From: Blastococcus sp. CT_GayMR19
GTDB lineage: Bacteria; Actinomycetota; Actinomycetes; Mycobacteriales; Geodermatophilaceae
Assembly (NCBI RefSeq): GCF_004570385.1
Contig: NZ_SPQL01000012.1
Span: forward strand, 1 to 64,000
Direction: 5' to 3'
Length of the DNA stretch: 64,000 nt
Shown: positions 52,167 to 60,754 of the stretch, piece by piece
Numbering within the stretch: the first letter of the stretch is position 1
Layout: each line of letters begins with the position of its first letter
Translations under genes and position numbers: made by a program
Notes under the pieces: generated by a model
What the model was told of the DNA's origin: nothing
The model's database searches: none
The model's input: only the letters and a program-made list of their open reading frames with translations

Positions 52167-52546
52167 CCGCGGGCGACCAGCTTGCCGTCGTCCGCGCGGG
52201 TGAGCAGCACCTGCCAGAGCTGCTGGGTGCGCCCCTGCTGGATCGGCTCGGCGAGGACGTCGATCCGGCCCTCGGTCATCGCGCGGAGGAAGTCGGTGTT
52301 GTTGTTGACACCGACGGCGAACTGGCCGTGCCCGACGACCGCGGTGCTGGCCCCGATGCTGGCGGCGGACTCCACGATGGAGCAGTAGAGCCCGCCGTGG
52401 ACGACGCCCCACGGCGTGTGCTGGTCCGGGCCGAGCTCGACGTGTCCGGCGACCCGCGTGCCGGTCGCCTCGGTGACCTCGAACTTCATCGCGGCCACGA
52501 AGGGGCTCGCGGCAGTGAGGTCCACCGACGGCAGCTGCTCGCTCAT
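52124..52546 (-). CDS. PaaI-family hotdog thioesterase
   Basis: This 140-residue single-hotdog protein has HTPWGVVHGGLYCSIVESAASIGAS, the HGG-containing active region of PaaI/4HBT thioesterases, followed by VGVNNNTDFLRAMTEGRIDVLAEPIQQGRTQQLWQVLLT. It probably hydrolyses aryl or acyl-CoA esters. Its start overlaps the stop of the VOC gene (ATGA), so the two are an operon. Confidence 0.9.
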   Translation of the reverse strand: MSEQLPSVDLTAASPFVAAMKFEVTEATGTRVAGHVELGPDQHTPWGVVHGGLYCSIVESAASIGASTAVVGHGQFAVGVNNNTDFLRAMTEGRIDVLAEPIQQGRTQQLWQVLLTRADDGKLVARGQVRLQNVKLPGGS

Positions 52547-52899
52547 ATGTCCCACACCAGGCAGAAGGGGTGGCCGACCGGGTCGGCGTAGACCCGGAAG
52601 TCGCCGCCCTCGCCGGGCAGCCGCCTGGCCCCCAGGGCGAGGACCTTCGGCTCGGCTTCCTCGACGTCGGCCACCCGTATGTCGAGGTGGAACTGCTGCG
52701 GACGGTCGGGATCGGGCCAGTCCGGCGGCTGGAGGTCCGGCGCCTGCTGGAAGGCGATCCGGTAGCCGGCGCCGGTGATCACCACCCAGTCGTCGCCGGG
52801 GTCGCCCTTGACCTCCATGCCGAGGAGGTCGGCGTAGAAGCGGGCGAGGGCGTGGGCGTCGGGCGCGTCGACCACGACGGAATGGAGCTGACCGATCAT
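52543..52899 (-). CDS. VOC family protein (glyoxalase/dioxygenase fold)
   Basis: This protein of about 118 residues has the paired beta-alpha-beta-beta-beta units of the vicinal oxygen chelate fold. It begins MIGQLHSVVVDAPDAHALARFYADLLGMEVKGD and ends with FRVYADPVGHPFCLVWDI. Metal ligands are probably His6 and the QFHLDIRVAD region. ATG at 52899 is the natural fold start. Substrate unknown. Confidence 0.88.
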   Translation of the reverse strand: MIGQLHSVVVDAPDAHALARFYADLLGMEVKGDPGDDWVVITGAGYRIAFQQAPDLQPPDWPDPDRPQQFHLDIRVADVEEAEPKVLALGARRLPGEGGDFRVYADPVGHPFCLVWDI

Positions 52900-53065
52900 G
52901 GGCCCATCCTGGCGGGCGGCCCCGAGCCGCGACCAGTCGGTTCCCGGCCGCGCTGCGTCGGGATCGGGCCACGCGCCGCACGGTGATCGGGCCATCCCGG
53001 CGGCGGTCTCCGGCGCTCATGCCGCAGGATCGGGGGGTGACCGCCCTGCCTGCCGCTCCTGCCCG

Positions 53066-53755
53066 ATGACCGCACCCCGGCTCGGTTCGCTGACCTGGGT
53101 CCCGGCCGCCGAGCGCCCGGACCTCCTCGGCGCGCCCGTCGCGGCCGCGCTCCCGCTGCTCTCCGGCCCCGTCTTCGTGGCCGAGATCGATGACGACCTG
53201 GCCGACACGGCGGCCTTCACCGACGCCTACGCGGTGCCGGCCGAGGCGTCGGCCAACTGCGTGGTCGTCGCCGCCCGCCGGGCGGGACAGACCACCATGG
53301 CCGCCTGCGTCGTCCTGGCGACGACGCGGGCGGACGTCAACGGGCTGGTCCGCCGCCATCTGGCTGCGCGGAAGGCCTCGTTCGCGCCCCAGGACGTCGC
53401 GGTCGCCGAATCGGGCATGGCCTACGGCGGGATCACTCCGGTGGGCCTGCCCACGGACTGGCCGGTGCTCGTCGACCCCGCGGTCGCGGCCGCCGACTGG
53501 GTGGTCATCGGCTCGGGCACCCGGGGCAGCAAGCTCGCCGTCCCAGGCTCGGTGCTGTCCGCCCTGCCGGCGGCCGTGGTGCTGGAGGGGCTGGGGCAGC
53601 CGCTGTCGGCAGCCGACGCCGCCCAGGCGTCGGGCCCGTCCCGGCGCGAGCGGGCGCCGGACGACAGCGACGTCGGCTGGGGCGAACGGGTCGAGACCCC
53701 GGACGACGACCGGCGCTATCTGGAGGAACGGCCGCCGCACTGGGGCAGCGACTGA
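53066..53755 (+). CDS. YbaK/EbsC-family protein (aminoacyl-tRNA deacylase fold)
   Basis: This 229-residue protein carries a YbaK/ProX-like domain: ANCVVVAARRAGQTTMAACVVLATTRADVNGLVRRHLAARKASFA followed by SGMAYGGITPVGLPTDWPVLVD and WVVIGSGTRGSKLAV. The lysine in LAARKASFA corresponds to the conserved one of this fold. It may clear mischarged tRNA. The C-terminal 35 residues (DSDVGWGERVETPDDDRRYLEERPPHWGSD) form an acidic tail that I have seen as a separate conserved motif in actinobacteria. Confidence 0.85.
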   Translation: MTAPRLGSLTWVPAAERPDLLGAPVAAALPLLSGPVFVAEIDDDLADTAAFTDAYAVPAEASANCVVVAARRAGQTTMAACVVLATTRADVNGLVRRHLAARKASFAPQDVAVAESGMAYGGITPVGLPTDWPVLVDPAVAAADWVVIGSGTRGSKLAVPGSVLSALPAAVVLEGLGQPLSAADAAQASGPSRRERAPDDSDVGWGERVETPDDDRRYLEERPPHWGSD

Positions 53756-53803
53756 GACGGTCCGTCCCGACCGGGCCACCGCCGGCCGGGCAGGAGCCGC
53801 GTC

Positions 53804-54229
53804 TCAGGCGGGGGCCGGGACGGCGCCCAGCTGCACCATCAGGCCCAGGAAGTCGGCGGTCGTCCAGCGCTCGACCACCTGGTCGCCGCGGAACCGCATG
53901 ATCGTGATGCCCTCGAAGACGTAGGGCCGGCCCGTGGCGGGAACGCCCATGAAGTTCCCGCGGTGCTCGCCGGACACGGTGAACCGGCAGCTGTACAGAT
54001 CGCCGTCGACGAGGTGCTCGTGGAAGTGCAGCTCGGGGTTGGGACGCCCCGGTGCGCCCAGAGCCGACCAGAACTGCTGGTAGAAGGCGGTCACCGTCGG
54101 CTTGTCCATCGGGTCCGGCTCCACGCCGTGGAACCGCAGGTCTTCGGCGTACACCTCGAGGTAGCCGGGCAGGTCCCCGGCGTTCCACCGCTGCCGTGCC
54201 TGTTCGACCCGTTCGGGGAAAGCGGTCAT
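53804..54229 (-). CDS. SnoaL-like/ester cyclase family protein
   Basis: This 141-residue protein has the NTF2-like cone fold. It starts MTAFPERVEQARQRWNAGDLPGYLEVYAEDLRFHGVEP and ends FEGITIMRFRGDQVVERWTTADFLGLMVQLGAVP, the hallmark of SnoaL-like polyketide cyclases/ester cyclases. No biosynthetic cluster is nearby, so a general role is likely. AGGAGGA precedes the start. Confidence 0.88.
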   Translation of the reverse strand: MTAFPERVEQARQRWNAGDLPGYLEVYAEDLRFHGVEPDPMDKPTVTAFYQQFWSALGAPGRPNPELHFHEHLVDGDLYSCRFTVSGEHRGNFMGVPATGRPYVFEGITIMRFRGDQVVERWTTADFLGLMVQLGAVPAPA

Positions 54230-54360
54230 GACTCCTCCTGCGCGGCGCGACCCCGCAGCTCTCCGAGGAGCCTGGCCGCCCGGCTACGGCTCCTTCCAGA
54301 GCCCTTCGTCCCGCAGGTCGGCGGGGAGAGTTCCGGTCGCCCACACCGTGCGGGATCCGG

Positions 54361-54858
54361 TCAGCTGTCGGGTGCCGGCGGACTGTGCCGGCCCACGGAC
54401 GGGTCGGGCGGCGCGATGCCCTGCTGGGCCCGCAGCAGATCCCTGATCTCCACCAGCAGTTGCAGCTCCGTGGGCCCTGGGGCGGGCGCGGGCTCGGTGG
54501 CTCCGCGTTCGAGCAGCTTGTGCAGCGGGAGCACCACGAGGAAGTAGATGACCGCCGCGGTCAGCACGAAGGTGATCACCTGACTGAGGAACGCCCCCCA
54601 GGTGAAGGTCTGCCCGCCCAGGGAGAACGTGCCGCCCAGCCGGCCGCCACCGCCGACCAGCCCGATCAGCGGCTCGAGGAAGGACTTCCCGAAGGACGTG
54701 ACCACCGCGGTGAACGCCGTCCCGATGACGACGGCGACCGCGAGGTCGACGATGTTCCCCCGGAGCAGGAACTTCTTGAAGCCGGACAGACCCCGGTAGC
54801 CGGGGAACTCGCGCAGGTCGGGCAATCCGCCGAAGCTGGTCAACACCCGGACATCCAC
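54361..54858 (-). CDS. mscL: Large-conductance mechanosensitive channel
   Basis: This 165-residue protein has the MscL signature GFKKFLLRGNIVDLAVAVVIGTAFTAVVTSF (amphipathic N-terminus and TM1) and a second helix ITFVLTAAVIYFLVVLPLHKL, followed by an acidic/Pro-rich cytoplasmic bundle. It opens under membrane tension to release solutes during osmotic downshock. The GTG at 54858 gives about 25 residues more than usual before FKKF; no closer start codon exists in frame, so the extension is probably real. Confidence 0.93.
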   Translation of the reverse strand: MDVRVLTSFGGLPDLREFPGYRGLSGFKKFLLRGNIVDLAVAVVIGTAFTAVVTSFGKSFLEPLIGLVGGGGRLGGTFSLGGQTFTWGAFLSQVITFVLTAAVIYFLVVLPLHKLLERGATEPAPAPGPTELQLLVEIRDLLRAQQGIAPPDPSVGRHSPPAPDS

Positions 54859-54894
54859 CCATACCGCCGATGTGCCAGGTGACCCCGGGTGCCG

Positions 54895-55524
54895 TCACGG
54901 CGGCGGCAGGCTGACGGTCAGGGTCGCCGTGGTGGACACCGCGGCGAGCCGGGCGGCCGTGGCCGCGTCCACCGCCAGCACGAGCAGTCCGGCCGCCGGA
55001 TCGACGTCCGCGGACGCGGGCCGCGGAGCGGCCAGCACGAGCGCCCCGCCGGCCACGACCTCCGCCTGCCCGGCATCCGCCAGCGCCGCCAGGACGTCCA
55101 CCCGGTCGCCGGTGCGGACCAGGGCGGCCACCGCCAGGTCGGCCAGCCGGACGGGGGCGGCGACCTGGCCCGCCGGTAGCAGCGCGGTCAGCCCGGGCCC
55201 CACCAGCCGGATGTCGGTGAGCGGCTCACCTGCCCGCACCGCCCCGGCCAGCACCCGGCCGACGAGCGGCCGGCTGTCCGCGACCACGCCGCCCGGGAGG
55301 ACGCCGGCGGGCCACCTGGCCACGGCGATGTCGGAACCCGAGAGGGCGGCCCCGGCCGGCAGGTCGCGCGCCGCGACCGCGACCGGGACCGCGGCGGGAA
55401 CGCGCGCCGTCGCCGGAGCCGGGACCGGACGCGCGGCGAGGAACAGCGCAGCCGCCGCCAGCAGGACGGCCGCCGTCCGCCGCGCGGTGTGCACGGGGGA
55501 GCGGGGACGGCGCAGGCGCGGCAT
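54895..55524 (-). CDS. SAF-domain protein, CpaB/RcpC-like
   Basis: This 209-residue protein has an N-terminal basic stretch and one membrane anchor (about residues 16-32). The SAF domain follows (VAARDLPAGAALSGSDIAVARWPAGVLP), then LVGRVLAGAVRAGEPLTDIRLVG and a second beta domain with VRTGDRVDVLAAL. This matches the Flp pilus assembly protein CpaB family. No other pilus gene is in this window, so a role in Flp pilus assembly is only inferred. Confidence 0.85.
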   Translation of the reverse strand: MPRLRRPRSPVHTARRTAAVLLAAAALFLAARPVPAPATARVPAAVPVAVAARDLPAGAALSGSDIAVARWPAGVLPGGVVADSRPLVGRVLAGAVRAGEPLTDIRLVGPGLTALLPAGQVAAPVRLADLAVAALVRTGDRVDVLAALADAGQAEVVAGGALVLAAPRPASADVDPAAGLLVLAVDAATAARLAAVSTTATLTVSLPPP

Positions 55525-55621
55525 GCCCCGAGGGTGAGCCCTCGAGGGACCCGGCTACCGGGGCCGGGTCAGGTTGTGGACGGTGCGCAGAGCTGTGGAC
55601 GGCGGGGCGAACCCGGCGTCG

Positions 55622-55975
55622 TCAGTTCGCGGCCTTGGCAGCGCTGCCGGACGACGTCGACGCCGCGGGGGCGGGGGACGACGATGTGCCGTTCGAGGAG
55701 GACGAGCTCTCCTTCGCCGCCGACGACGAGCCGTCCTTGGACGAGGAGCCGGAGGAGGAGGAGGAGGAGGCCTTCTCCGACGCCGTCGCGGACTTGCGGC
55801 TGTCGGTCCGGTAGAAGCCCGAGCCCTTGAAGACCACGCCCACCGAGCCGTAGACCTTCCGCACGGGTGCGCCGCACTGCGGGCACTCGCTCACCGGCGC
55901 GTCGGTGAAGGACTGCACCAGCTCGAACTCGTGCTTGCCCTCGGAGTTGGTGCAGGCGTACTGGTACGTGGGCAC
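55622..55975 (-). CDS. FmdB-family zinc ribbon protein with Ser-rich tail
   Basis: This 117-residue protein starts (GTG) MPTYQYACTNSEGKHEFELVQSFTDAPVSECPQCGAPVRKV, the FmdB putative regulatory zinc ribbon with CPQC. VVFKGSGFYRTDSR completes the domain. The last 55 residues are almost entirely Ser, Ala, Lys and Glu. GGGAGA lies upstream of the start. The FmdB domain is called regulatory but has no defined activity. Confidence 0.9.
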   Translation of the reverse strand: MPTYQYACTNSEGKHEFELVQSFTDAPVSECPQCGAPVRKVYGSVGVVFKGSGFYRTDSRKSATASEKASSSSSSGSSSKDGSSSAAKESSSSSNGTSSSPAPAASTSSGSAAKAAN

Positions 55976-56221
55976 GGGGCGGTCTCCCTGATCGAGCGGA
56001 GGTCGGTCGCCGGGCTGGCACTCTCACCCGGCGACTGCTAATCATGCGCCATTCCGTTCCGTCCGTCCACGTCCGGCGGCGAGTCTTCCCTTCGCGCGCC
56101 CCCTGCGGGTGACCGGTGACGCCGCGGCGGCGGAGGAGGGCAGACGAGGGCCGGCGTCGCGCCCGGCCGACTGGTGGGGTGCGGCGCCAGCGGGCTCCCC
56201 GACACTGGCTCATCCAGGACG

Positions 56222-57088
56222 TCAGGCGTTCGCCGTGGCGTCGTCGAGGGCGAGCGACGATGACAGCTCCCGGTGGGCGTCGACCTGGGCAAGCAGGTCC
56301 TTGGCCTTCTGCTCGACGCCGGCGACGGCGTCGGCGCCGGCGACCCAGCGCACCGGCGGCTCCTCCTGGCCGGCGAGCTGGACCAGCGCCTTCGCGAGCT
56401 TGGCGGGATCGCCGCCCTGCAGGCCGTTCATGCCGGTCCAGGCGGCGACGGTCCGGCGGGTGCGTTCTGCGTAGTCCTCGATCGAGGGCTCGGCGTAGCT
56501 CGTCGACTCCGGCGTGAGCAGGTCGGTGCGGAAGAACCCGGGCTCGACGACCAGCGTGCGGACGCCGAAGGGAGCCACCTCCGGCGCGAGCGACTCCATC
56601 CACCCCTCGAGGGCGAACTTCGACGCGGCGTAGGCGGAGGTGAACTCCTGTCCGATCAGGCCGGCGGTCGAGCTCATGGTCACCACGAGCCCGGAGCGCT
56701 GGGCGCGCAGAACCGGCAGCGCGGCCCGGGTGACGTTCAGCGGGCCGAACAGATTGGTCTCGACCTGGGCCCGGAAGTCGTCGTCGCTGATCTCCTCGAA
56801 GAAGCCGGCGTGGAAGTTGCCGGCGTTGTTGACCAGCACGTCGATGCGGCCGAACCGATCGACGGCAGCCTGGACGGCGGCCTGGGCGCCGGCCGGGTCG
56901 GTGACGTCCAGGGCCACGGCCAGCAGGTCGTCCGGTTCTCCGAGCGCAGCGGCGACCCGCTCGGGGTTGCGGCCGGTGGCCACGACCGCGTGACCGGCGG
57001 CCAGGGCCGCCTGCGCGATGTCCACACCCATGCCCCGGCCGGCACCGGTGACCAGCCAGACCTGCTTCTTCATCGTGTCGTCAGCCAT
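56222..57088 (-). CDS. Short-chain dehydrogenase/reductase (SDR)
   Basis: This 288-residue classical SDR has VWLVTGAGRGMGVDIAQAAL (NADP-binding TGxxxGxG), LVNNAGNFHAG, catalytic Ser in TMSSTAGLIG, and the YAASK motif in FTSAYAASKFALEG. It is a nucleotide-dependent oxidoreductase with unknown substrate. It diverges from the XRE regulator at 57271; such regulators often control a divergently encoded SDR. Confidence 0.92.
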   Translation of the reverse strand: MADDTMKKQVWLVTGAGRGMGVDIAQAALAAGHAVVATGRNPERVAAALGEPDDLLAVALDVTDPAGAQAAVQAAVDRFGRIDVLVNNAGNFHAGFFEEISDDDFRAQVETNLFGPLNVTRAALPVLRAQRSGLVVTMSSTAGLIGQEFTSAYAASKFALEGWMESLAPEVAPFGVRTLVVEPGFFRTDLLTPESTSYAEPSIEDYAERTRRTVAAWTGMNGLQGGDPAKLAKALVQLAGQEEPPVRWVAGADAVAGVEQKAKDLLAQVDAHRELSSSLALDDATANA

Positions 57089-57258
57089 GTTCGTCCGTCC
57101 TCCATCGCAGATGCGCGTCCCGTGTCGGGCGCCGGTCCAGTGGTGTCCCACGCCCCGGCCGGCGGCCGCGACGACCATGCAACCGGGGGTCGCCGGGAGG
57201 AAGAAGTCACTGCTGAGAGGTGTACCGACAGCCCACCCCTGCCTGGGGGATCCGCCCC

Positions 57259-57270
57259 TAGCCTGGGCTC
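57259..57270 (+). promoter_or_regulatory. Leaderless-type promoter -10 box for XRE regulator
   Basis: TAGCCT at 57259-57264 is followed by GGGCTC and the GTG at 57271. There is no ribosome-binding site. The 182-base divergent region to the SDR start (57089-57270) should also hold the SDR promoter and the regulator's operator. Confidence 0.6.
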
Positions 57271-58153
57271 GTGGGCAACCGTGACGAGGTCAAGGCCTTC
57301 CTCAGCACCCGGCGGGCCAAGCTGACCCCCGAGCAGGCCGGGCTGGCCCACTACAGCCGCAACCGGCGCGTGCCGGGCCTGCGCCGCAGCGAGGTCGCCG
57401 ACCTGGCCGGCGTCAGCGTGGAGTACTACGCCCAGCTCGAGCGGGGCAACCTCAGCGGGGTCTCGGAGAGCGTGCTGGAGGCGCTGGCCCGGGCGCTGCA
57501 GCTGGACGAAGCCGAGCGGGTGCATCTGGGCGACCTCGCCCGCGCCGCCGGCCCCGCCGCGCGCGCCCGGCGCAAGCCACGTGCGCAGCAGGTCCGGCCC
57601 AGTCTGGCGCGCGTCCTCGCCGGGATGACCGGGGTTCCCGCCATCGTGAACAGCGGGACCCTCGACCTGCTCGCCGCGAATGCGCTGGGCAGGGCGCTGT
57701 TCGCCCCGGTGTTCGCCGCCCCGGCCCGGCCGGTCAACCACGCCCGGTTCTGCTTCCTCGATCCCGGCGCTCGCGACTTCTGGATCGACTGGGAGCGGGC
57801 CGCGGACGACACCGTGGCCGCGCTGCGCCTCGAAGCGGGCCGGAACCCTTACGACAAGGGGCTGACCGACCTCGTGGGGGAGCTGTCCACGCACAGCGAC
57901 GCCTTCCGTGCCCGCTGGGCCGCGCACGACGTCCGCCTGCACCGCACCGGGATCAAAGTCCTTCCACCACCCCGTCGTCGGTGACCTGCACCTGTCCTAC
58001 GAGGTCATGGAGCTGCCTGCCGACCCTGGCCTGTCGCTGATCGCGTTCAGCGCCGAAGCAGGCTCACCCGCCGACGACTCGCTGAGGTTCCTCGCCAGCT
58101 GGGCTGCCACTCATGACCCGGCCGACGCCCCGCCGTCCCCGAAGCAGGCGTGA
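57271..58153 (+). pseudogene. XRE-family regulator with MmyB-like domain, frameshifted near its C-terminus
   Basis: The first frame (57271-57984) encodes the helix-turn-helix NRRVPGLRRSEVADLAGVSVEYYAQLERGNLSGVSESVLEALARALQLDEAERVHL and most of the MmyB-like ligand domain. It then leaves the family pattern after HRTGIK and stops. The rest of the domain (SFHHPVVGDLHLSYEVMELPADPGLSLIAFSAEAGSP, ending at 58153) continues in the next frame. Removing one A from the AAA at 57955-57957 joins the frames into a normal protein of about 293 residues. This is either a recent inactivating insertion or a sequencing error. Its target is probably the divergent SDR gene. Confidence 0.85.
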
Positions 58154-58262
58154 CCCAGGCGGCTGGGCGTGTCGCCCGCCTCCTCTCCCGGGAGCTTCCT
58201 CGCCCTCGAACCGGTCCGCGGGAACGGTCATCAGCCGGGGAACGGCGGGTACGGGTGCCCGC

Positions 58263-58559
58263 ATGGGAGTGCGCAGTGCGGCGGCCGCGGCCGCCGATCA
58301 GTGGATCGACCCCGACGACGGCATCCGCTATCCCGCCGGCGAGGTCCACGCCTGGGCGCCTGGACGCAACGAGACGGTCTGCGGGCTGTCGCTGAGCAGA
58401 TCCCGGCTGACCCGCTTCCCGAACGTCAGCTGGGCCGACGTCCAGCCGGAATCGGGCCGGCACGCCGAGGGCGTGCAGGCCGTGTGCCGCTGCTGCCACG
58501 CCGCGCTCGGCGCCCGCCGGGACGAGCGCGGCTGGACGCGGTCCAACCCCCGGCCCTGA
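58263..58559 (+). CDS. Small Cys-containing conserved hypothetical protein
   Basis: This 98-residue protein begins MGVRSAAAAAADQWIDPDDGIRYPAGEVHAWAPGRNETVCGLSLSRSRLTRFP and contains ADVQPESGRHAEGVQAVCRCCHAALG. The TVCG and CRCCH groups could bind zinc. Similar small proteins occur in related actinobacteria without known function. No ribosome-binding site is evident before the ATG. Confidence 0.72.
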   Translation: MGVRSAAAAAADQWIDPDDGIRYPAGEVHAWAPGRNETVCGLSLSRSRLTRFPNVSWADVQPESGRHAEGVQAVCRCCHAALGARRDERGWTRSNPRP

Positions 58560-58706
58560 TCGAGGTGCCCCGATCGGCCTCCCCGCCGTGGCTACCCGCC
58601 GTCGCGGCGACTGCCCGACCGGGCCCGACCGGGCTCGACGCTCGCGAGGTGGTTGACCCGTTTCGTCCGCCGGATGGAGACTTGCGGCCTCCGGAGGGAG
58701 CCTGCG

Positions 58707-59309
58707 ATGACGTGGAACCTCACGGGCAGCTACGCCGAGACCTGTTCGTGCGAGCTGATGTGTCCGTGCAATCTCTCGTTCGACCACGGGGCCACCTACG
58801 ACTACTGCCGGGCGACGCTCGCCTTCGACATACGGTCGGGCGAGGTCGACGGCACCGACGTCAGCGGCCGCCGGGTGGTGACGATCATCGACACCCCGAA
58901 GGTCATGACCGACGGCAACTGGCGGCTCGGGATGTTCGTCGACGACCAGGCCACCGACGACCAGTTCGACAAGCTGGTCAAGGTCTTCGGCGGGCAGCTC
59001 GGCGGCCCGATGGGCGCGCTCGCACCCCTGGTGGGGGAAGTCGTCGGCGTCGAGCGGGCGGCCATCACGATGAGCGACGACGGGCTGCTGCACAGTGTCC
59101 GCGTCGGCGACGTCATCGAGTTCGAGGTCCAGGACATCGTGCCGTTCGGCAAGGAGGACGGTCAGCCGGTCCGGTTCGACGGCATGTTCCACCCCGTCGG
59201 GTCGAACCTGACGATGGCCGAGGCGCGCAGTTCGCGGATCGACGCCTTCGGGATCCAGTACGAGGGCAGGACCGGGCTCTCGACCGCCGAGTTCTCCTGG
59301 GCCGCCTGA
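58707..59309 (+). CDS. DUF1326 domain protein
   Basis: This 200-residue protein starts MTWNLTGSYAETCSCELMCPCNLSFDHGATYDYCRATLAFDI, the cysteine-rich opening that defines DUF1326. VDGTDVSGRRVV, FGGQLGGPMGALAPLVGEVVGVERAAI and HPVGSNLTMAEARSSRIDAFGIQYEG follow the family. GGAGGG precedes the ATG. It lies 4 bases upstream of a DUF2182 gene. Function unknown; a metal-related role fits the CxCxxxCPC cluster. Confidence 0.9.
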   Translation: MTWNLTGSYAETCSCELMCPCNLSFDHGATYDYCRATLAFDIRSGEVDGTDVSGRRVVTIIDTPKVMTDGNWRLGMFVDDQATDDQFDKLVKVFGGQLGGPMGALAPLVGEVVGVERAAITMSDDGLLHSVRVGDVIEFEVQDIVPFGKEDGQPVRFDGMFHPVGSNLTMAEARSSRIDAFGIQYEGRTGLSTAEFSWAA

Positions 59310-59313
59310 GGCG

Positions 59314-60144
59314 ATGAGCGCTCCGGCGCAGGATCGCCACACCGAGGGCGGCGGTCTCGCACCGGCCTTCGCGGCGGTTCGCGTCCGGCTCGGGCTGGTC
59401 GCGCTGCTGTTCGCCCTCGCCGGCGCCGGCTGGTGGTGGACGGTCCAGCAGATGCAGGGCATGGACCAGGGGCCGTGGACCGGTCTGGGATCCCTGGCCT
59501 GGTTCGTCGGGACCTGGGTCGTGATGATGGCCGCGATGATGTTCCCGTCGGTCGCGCCGACGGTCGCCCTGTACGCGCGCATGACCAGGCAGCGGTCCCC
59601 GCTCTCGCCGCTGCTGTTCGCGGCGGGCTACCTGGTGACCTGGGCCGGCGCCGGGCTGGTCGCCTTCACGCTGGCGTCGATCGTGGGCCGGGCCTCGGGC
59701 GACCTGCTCGAGTGGGACCGCGCGGGCCGGTGGGTCGCGGGCGCCACGCTCGTCGTCGCGGCGGCGTACGAGCTGAGCCCGCTGAAGGCCGTCTGCCTCG
59801 GCAAGTGCCGCAGTCCGCTGGGCTTCCTGCTCGGCGCCTGGCGGGAAGGCCACCGGGGTGCCCTGGGGATGGGCATGAGGCACGGCGCCTGGTGCGTCGG
59901 CTGCTGCTGGGCGCTGATGGCGTCCCTCTTCGCGCTGGGCGTCATGAGCGTCGCCTGGATGGCCTTCGTCGCCGCACTGATCGCCATCGAGAAGACCCTG
60001 CCGTGGCGCCGGGTGGCGACGTACGGAACGGCGGTCGTCATGCTCGCCCTGGGCGTGCTGCTGCTCGCCGCACCCCACGCGGTCCCGGCCCTCACCGTTC
60101 CGGGCACCGACCGGATGACCGAGATGGAGCCGATGGGCTCCTAG
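59314..60144 (+). CDS. DUF2182 metal-binding integral membrane protein
   Basis: This 276-residue membrane protein has about seven helices. WFVGTWVVMMAAMMFPSVAPTVALYARM is the Met-rich DUF2182 signature, with YELSPLKAVCLGKCRSPLGFLL and MRHGAWCVGCCWALMASLFALGVMS as the conserved Cys/His/Met regions, suggesting copper or another soft metal. It is co-directional with the DUF1326 gene at a 4-base spacing; the two families are repeatedly found together, suggesting a joint metal-handling role. Confidence 0.9.
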   Translation: MSAPAQDRHTEGGGLAPAFAAVRVRLGLVALLFALAGAGWWWTVQQMQGMDQGPWTGLGSLAWFVGTWVVMMAAMMFPSVAPTVALYARMTRQRSPLSPLLFAAGYLVTWAGAGLVAFTLASIVGRASGDLLEWDRAGRWVAGATLVVAAAYELSPLKAVCLGKCRSPLGFLLGAWREGHRGALGMGMRHGAWCVGCCWALMASLFALGVMSVAWMAFVAALIAIEKTLPWRRVATYGTAVVMLALGVLLLAAPHAVPALTVPGTDRMTEMEPMGS

Positions 60145-60215
60145 CGCCTCCCGGCGTCGACGGGCTCAGGGCCACTGCATACGGCGCAGTGCCCGTGGAA
60201 CAGTACGGTCGCATC

Positions 60216-60716
60216 GTGGGACAGCAGTGGCTCGACGAGCAGCAGCAGCGGACCTGGCGGGCCTGGCTGACGCTCGCCGAGCTCCTGCCGCGGACGCTCG
60301 ACGCCCAGCTGCAGCGCGACGCGGGCCTGAGCCATGCCGCCTACATCGTGCTGGCGATGCTGTCCGAGGCGCCCCACCGCAGCCGCCGGATGAGCGACCT
60401 CGCCCGCCGGGCGAACCAGTCGCAGAGCCGGCTCTCGCACACCGTGGCCCGGCTGGAGGAGCGCGGCTGGGTCCGCCGGGAGCGGGCCACCGAGGACGGG
60501 CGGGGCGCACTCGCCGTCCTCACCGACGCAGGGTGGGACGTCGTCCGGGCGGTGGCGCCGGGCCACGTGGACGCCGTCCGCGAGGCGATGTTCGGGCCCC
60601 TGACCGACGAGCAGGCCCGCGTGCTCGGTGAGGCGCTGCAGGCGGTCGTCGAGGGGCTCGATCCCGACCGCAGCCTGCGGGTCGAGCACGGGGCGGACGT
60701 GCGCTCCGACCGGTAG
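60216..60716 (+). CDS. MarR family transcriptional regulator
   Basis: This regulator of about 166 residues begins GQQWLDEQQQRTWRAWLTLAELLPRTLDAQLQRDAGLSHAAYIVLAMLSEAP, a common actinobacterial MarR start. The helix-turn-helix RRMSDLARRANQSQSRLSHTVARLEERGWVRRERATEDGRGALAVLTDAG contains the winged-helix DGR loop. GTG at 60216 fits homologue lengths; GTG at 60195 is possible. It may control the luciferase-like monooxygenase that follows on the same strand. Confidence 0.88.
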   Translation: MGQQWLDEQQQRTWRAWLTLAELLPRTLDAQLQRDAGLSHAAYIVLAMLSEAPHRSRRMSDLARRANQSQSRLSHTVARLEERGWVRRERATEDGRGALAVLTDAGWDVVRAVAPGHVDAVREAMFGPLTDEQARVLGEALQAVVEGLDPDRSLRVEHGADVRSDR

Positions 60717-60754
60717 GGGAAGCCGCGGGCACTCCGGCGACGTTGCGACGGGTG

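Noticed and set aside
56038-56292. Small minus-strand protein upstream of the FmdB gene
   Set aside because: Pro/Ser/His-rich with no motif or ribosome-binding site, and it overlaps the 3' end of the SDR gene.
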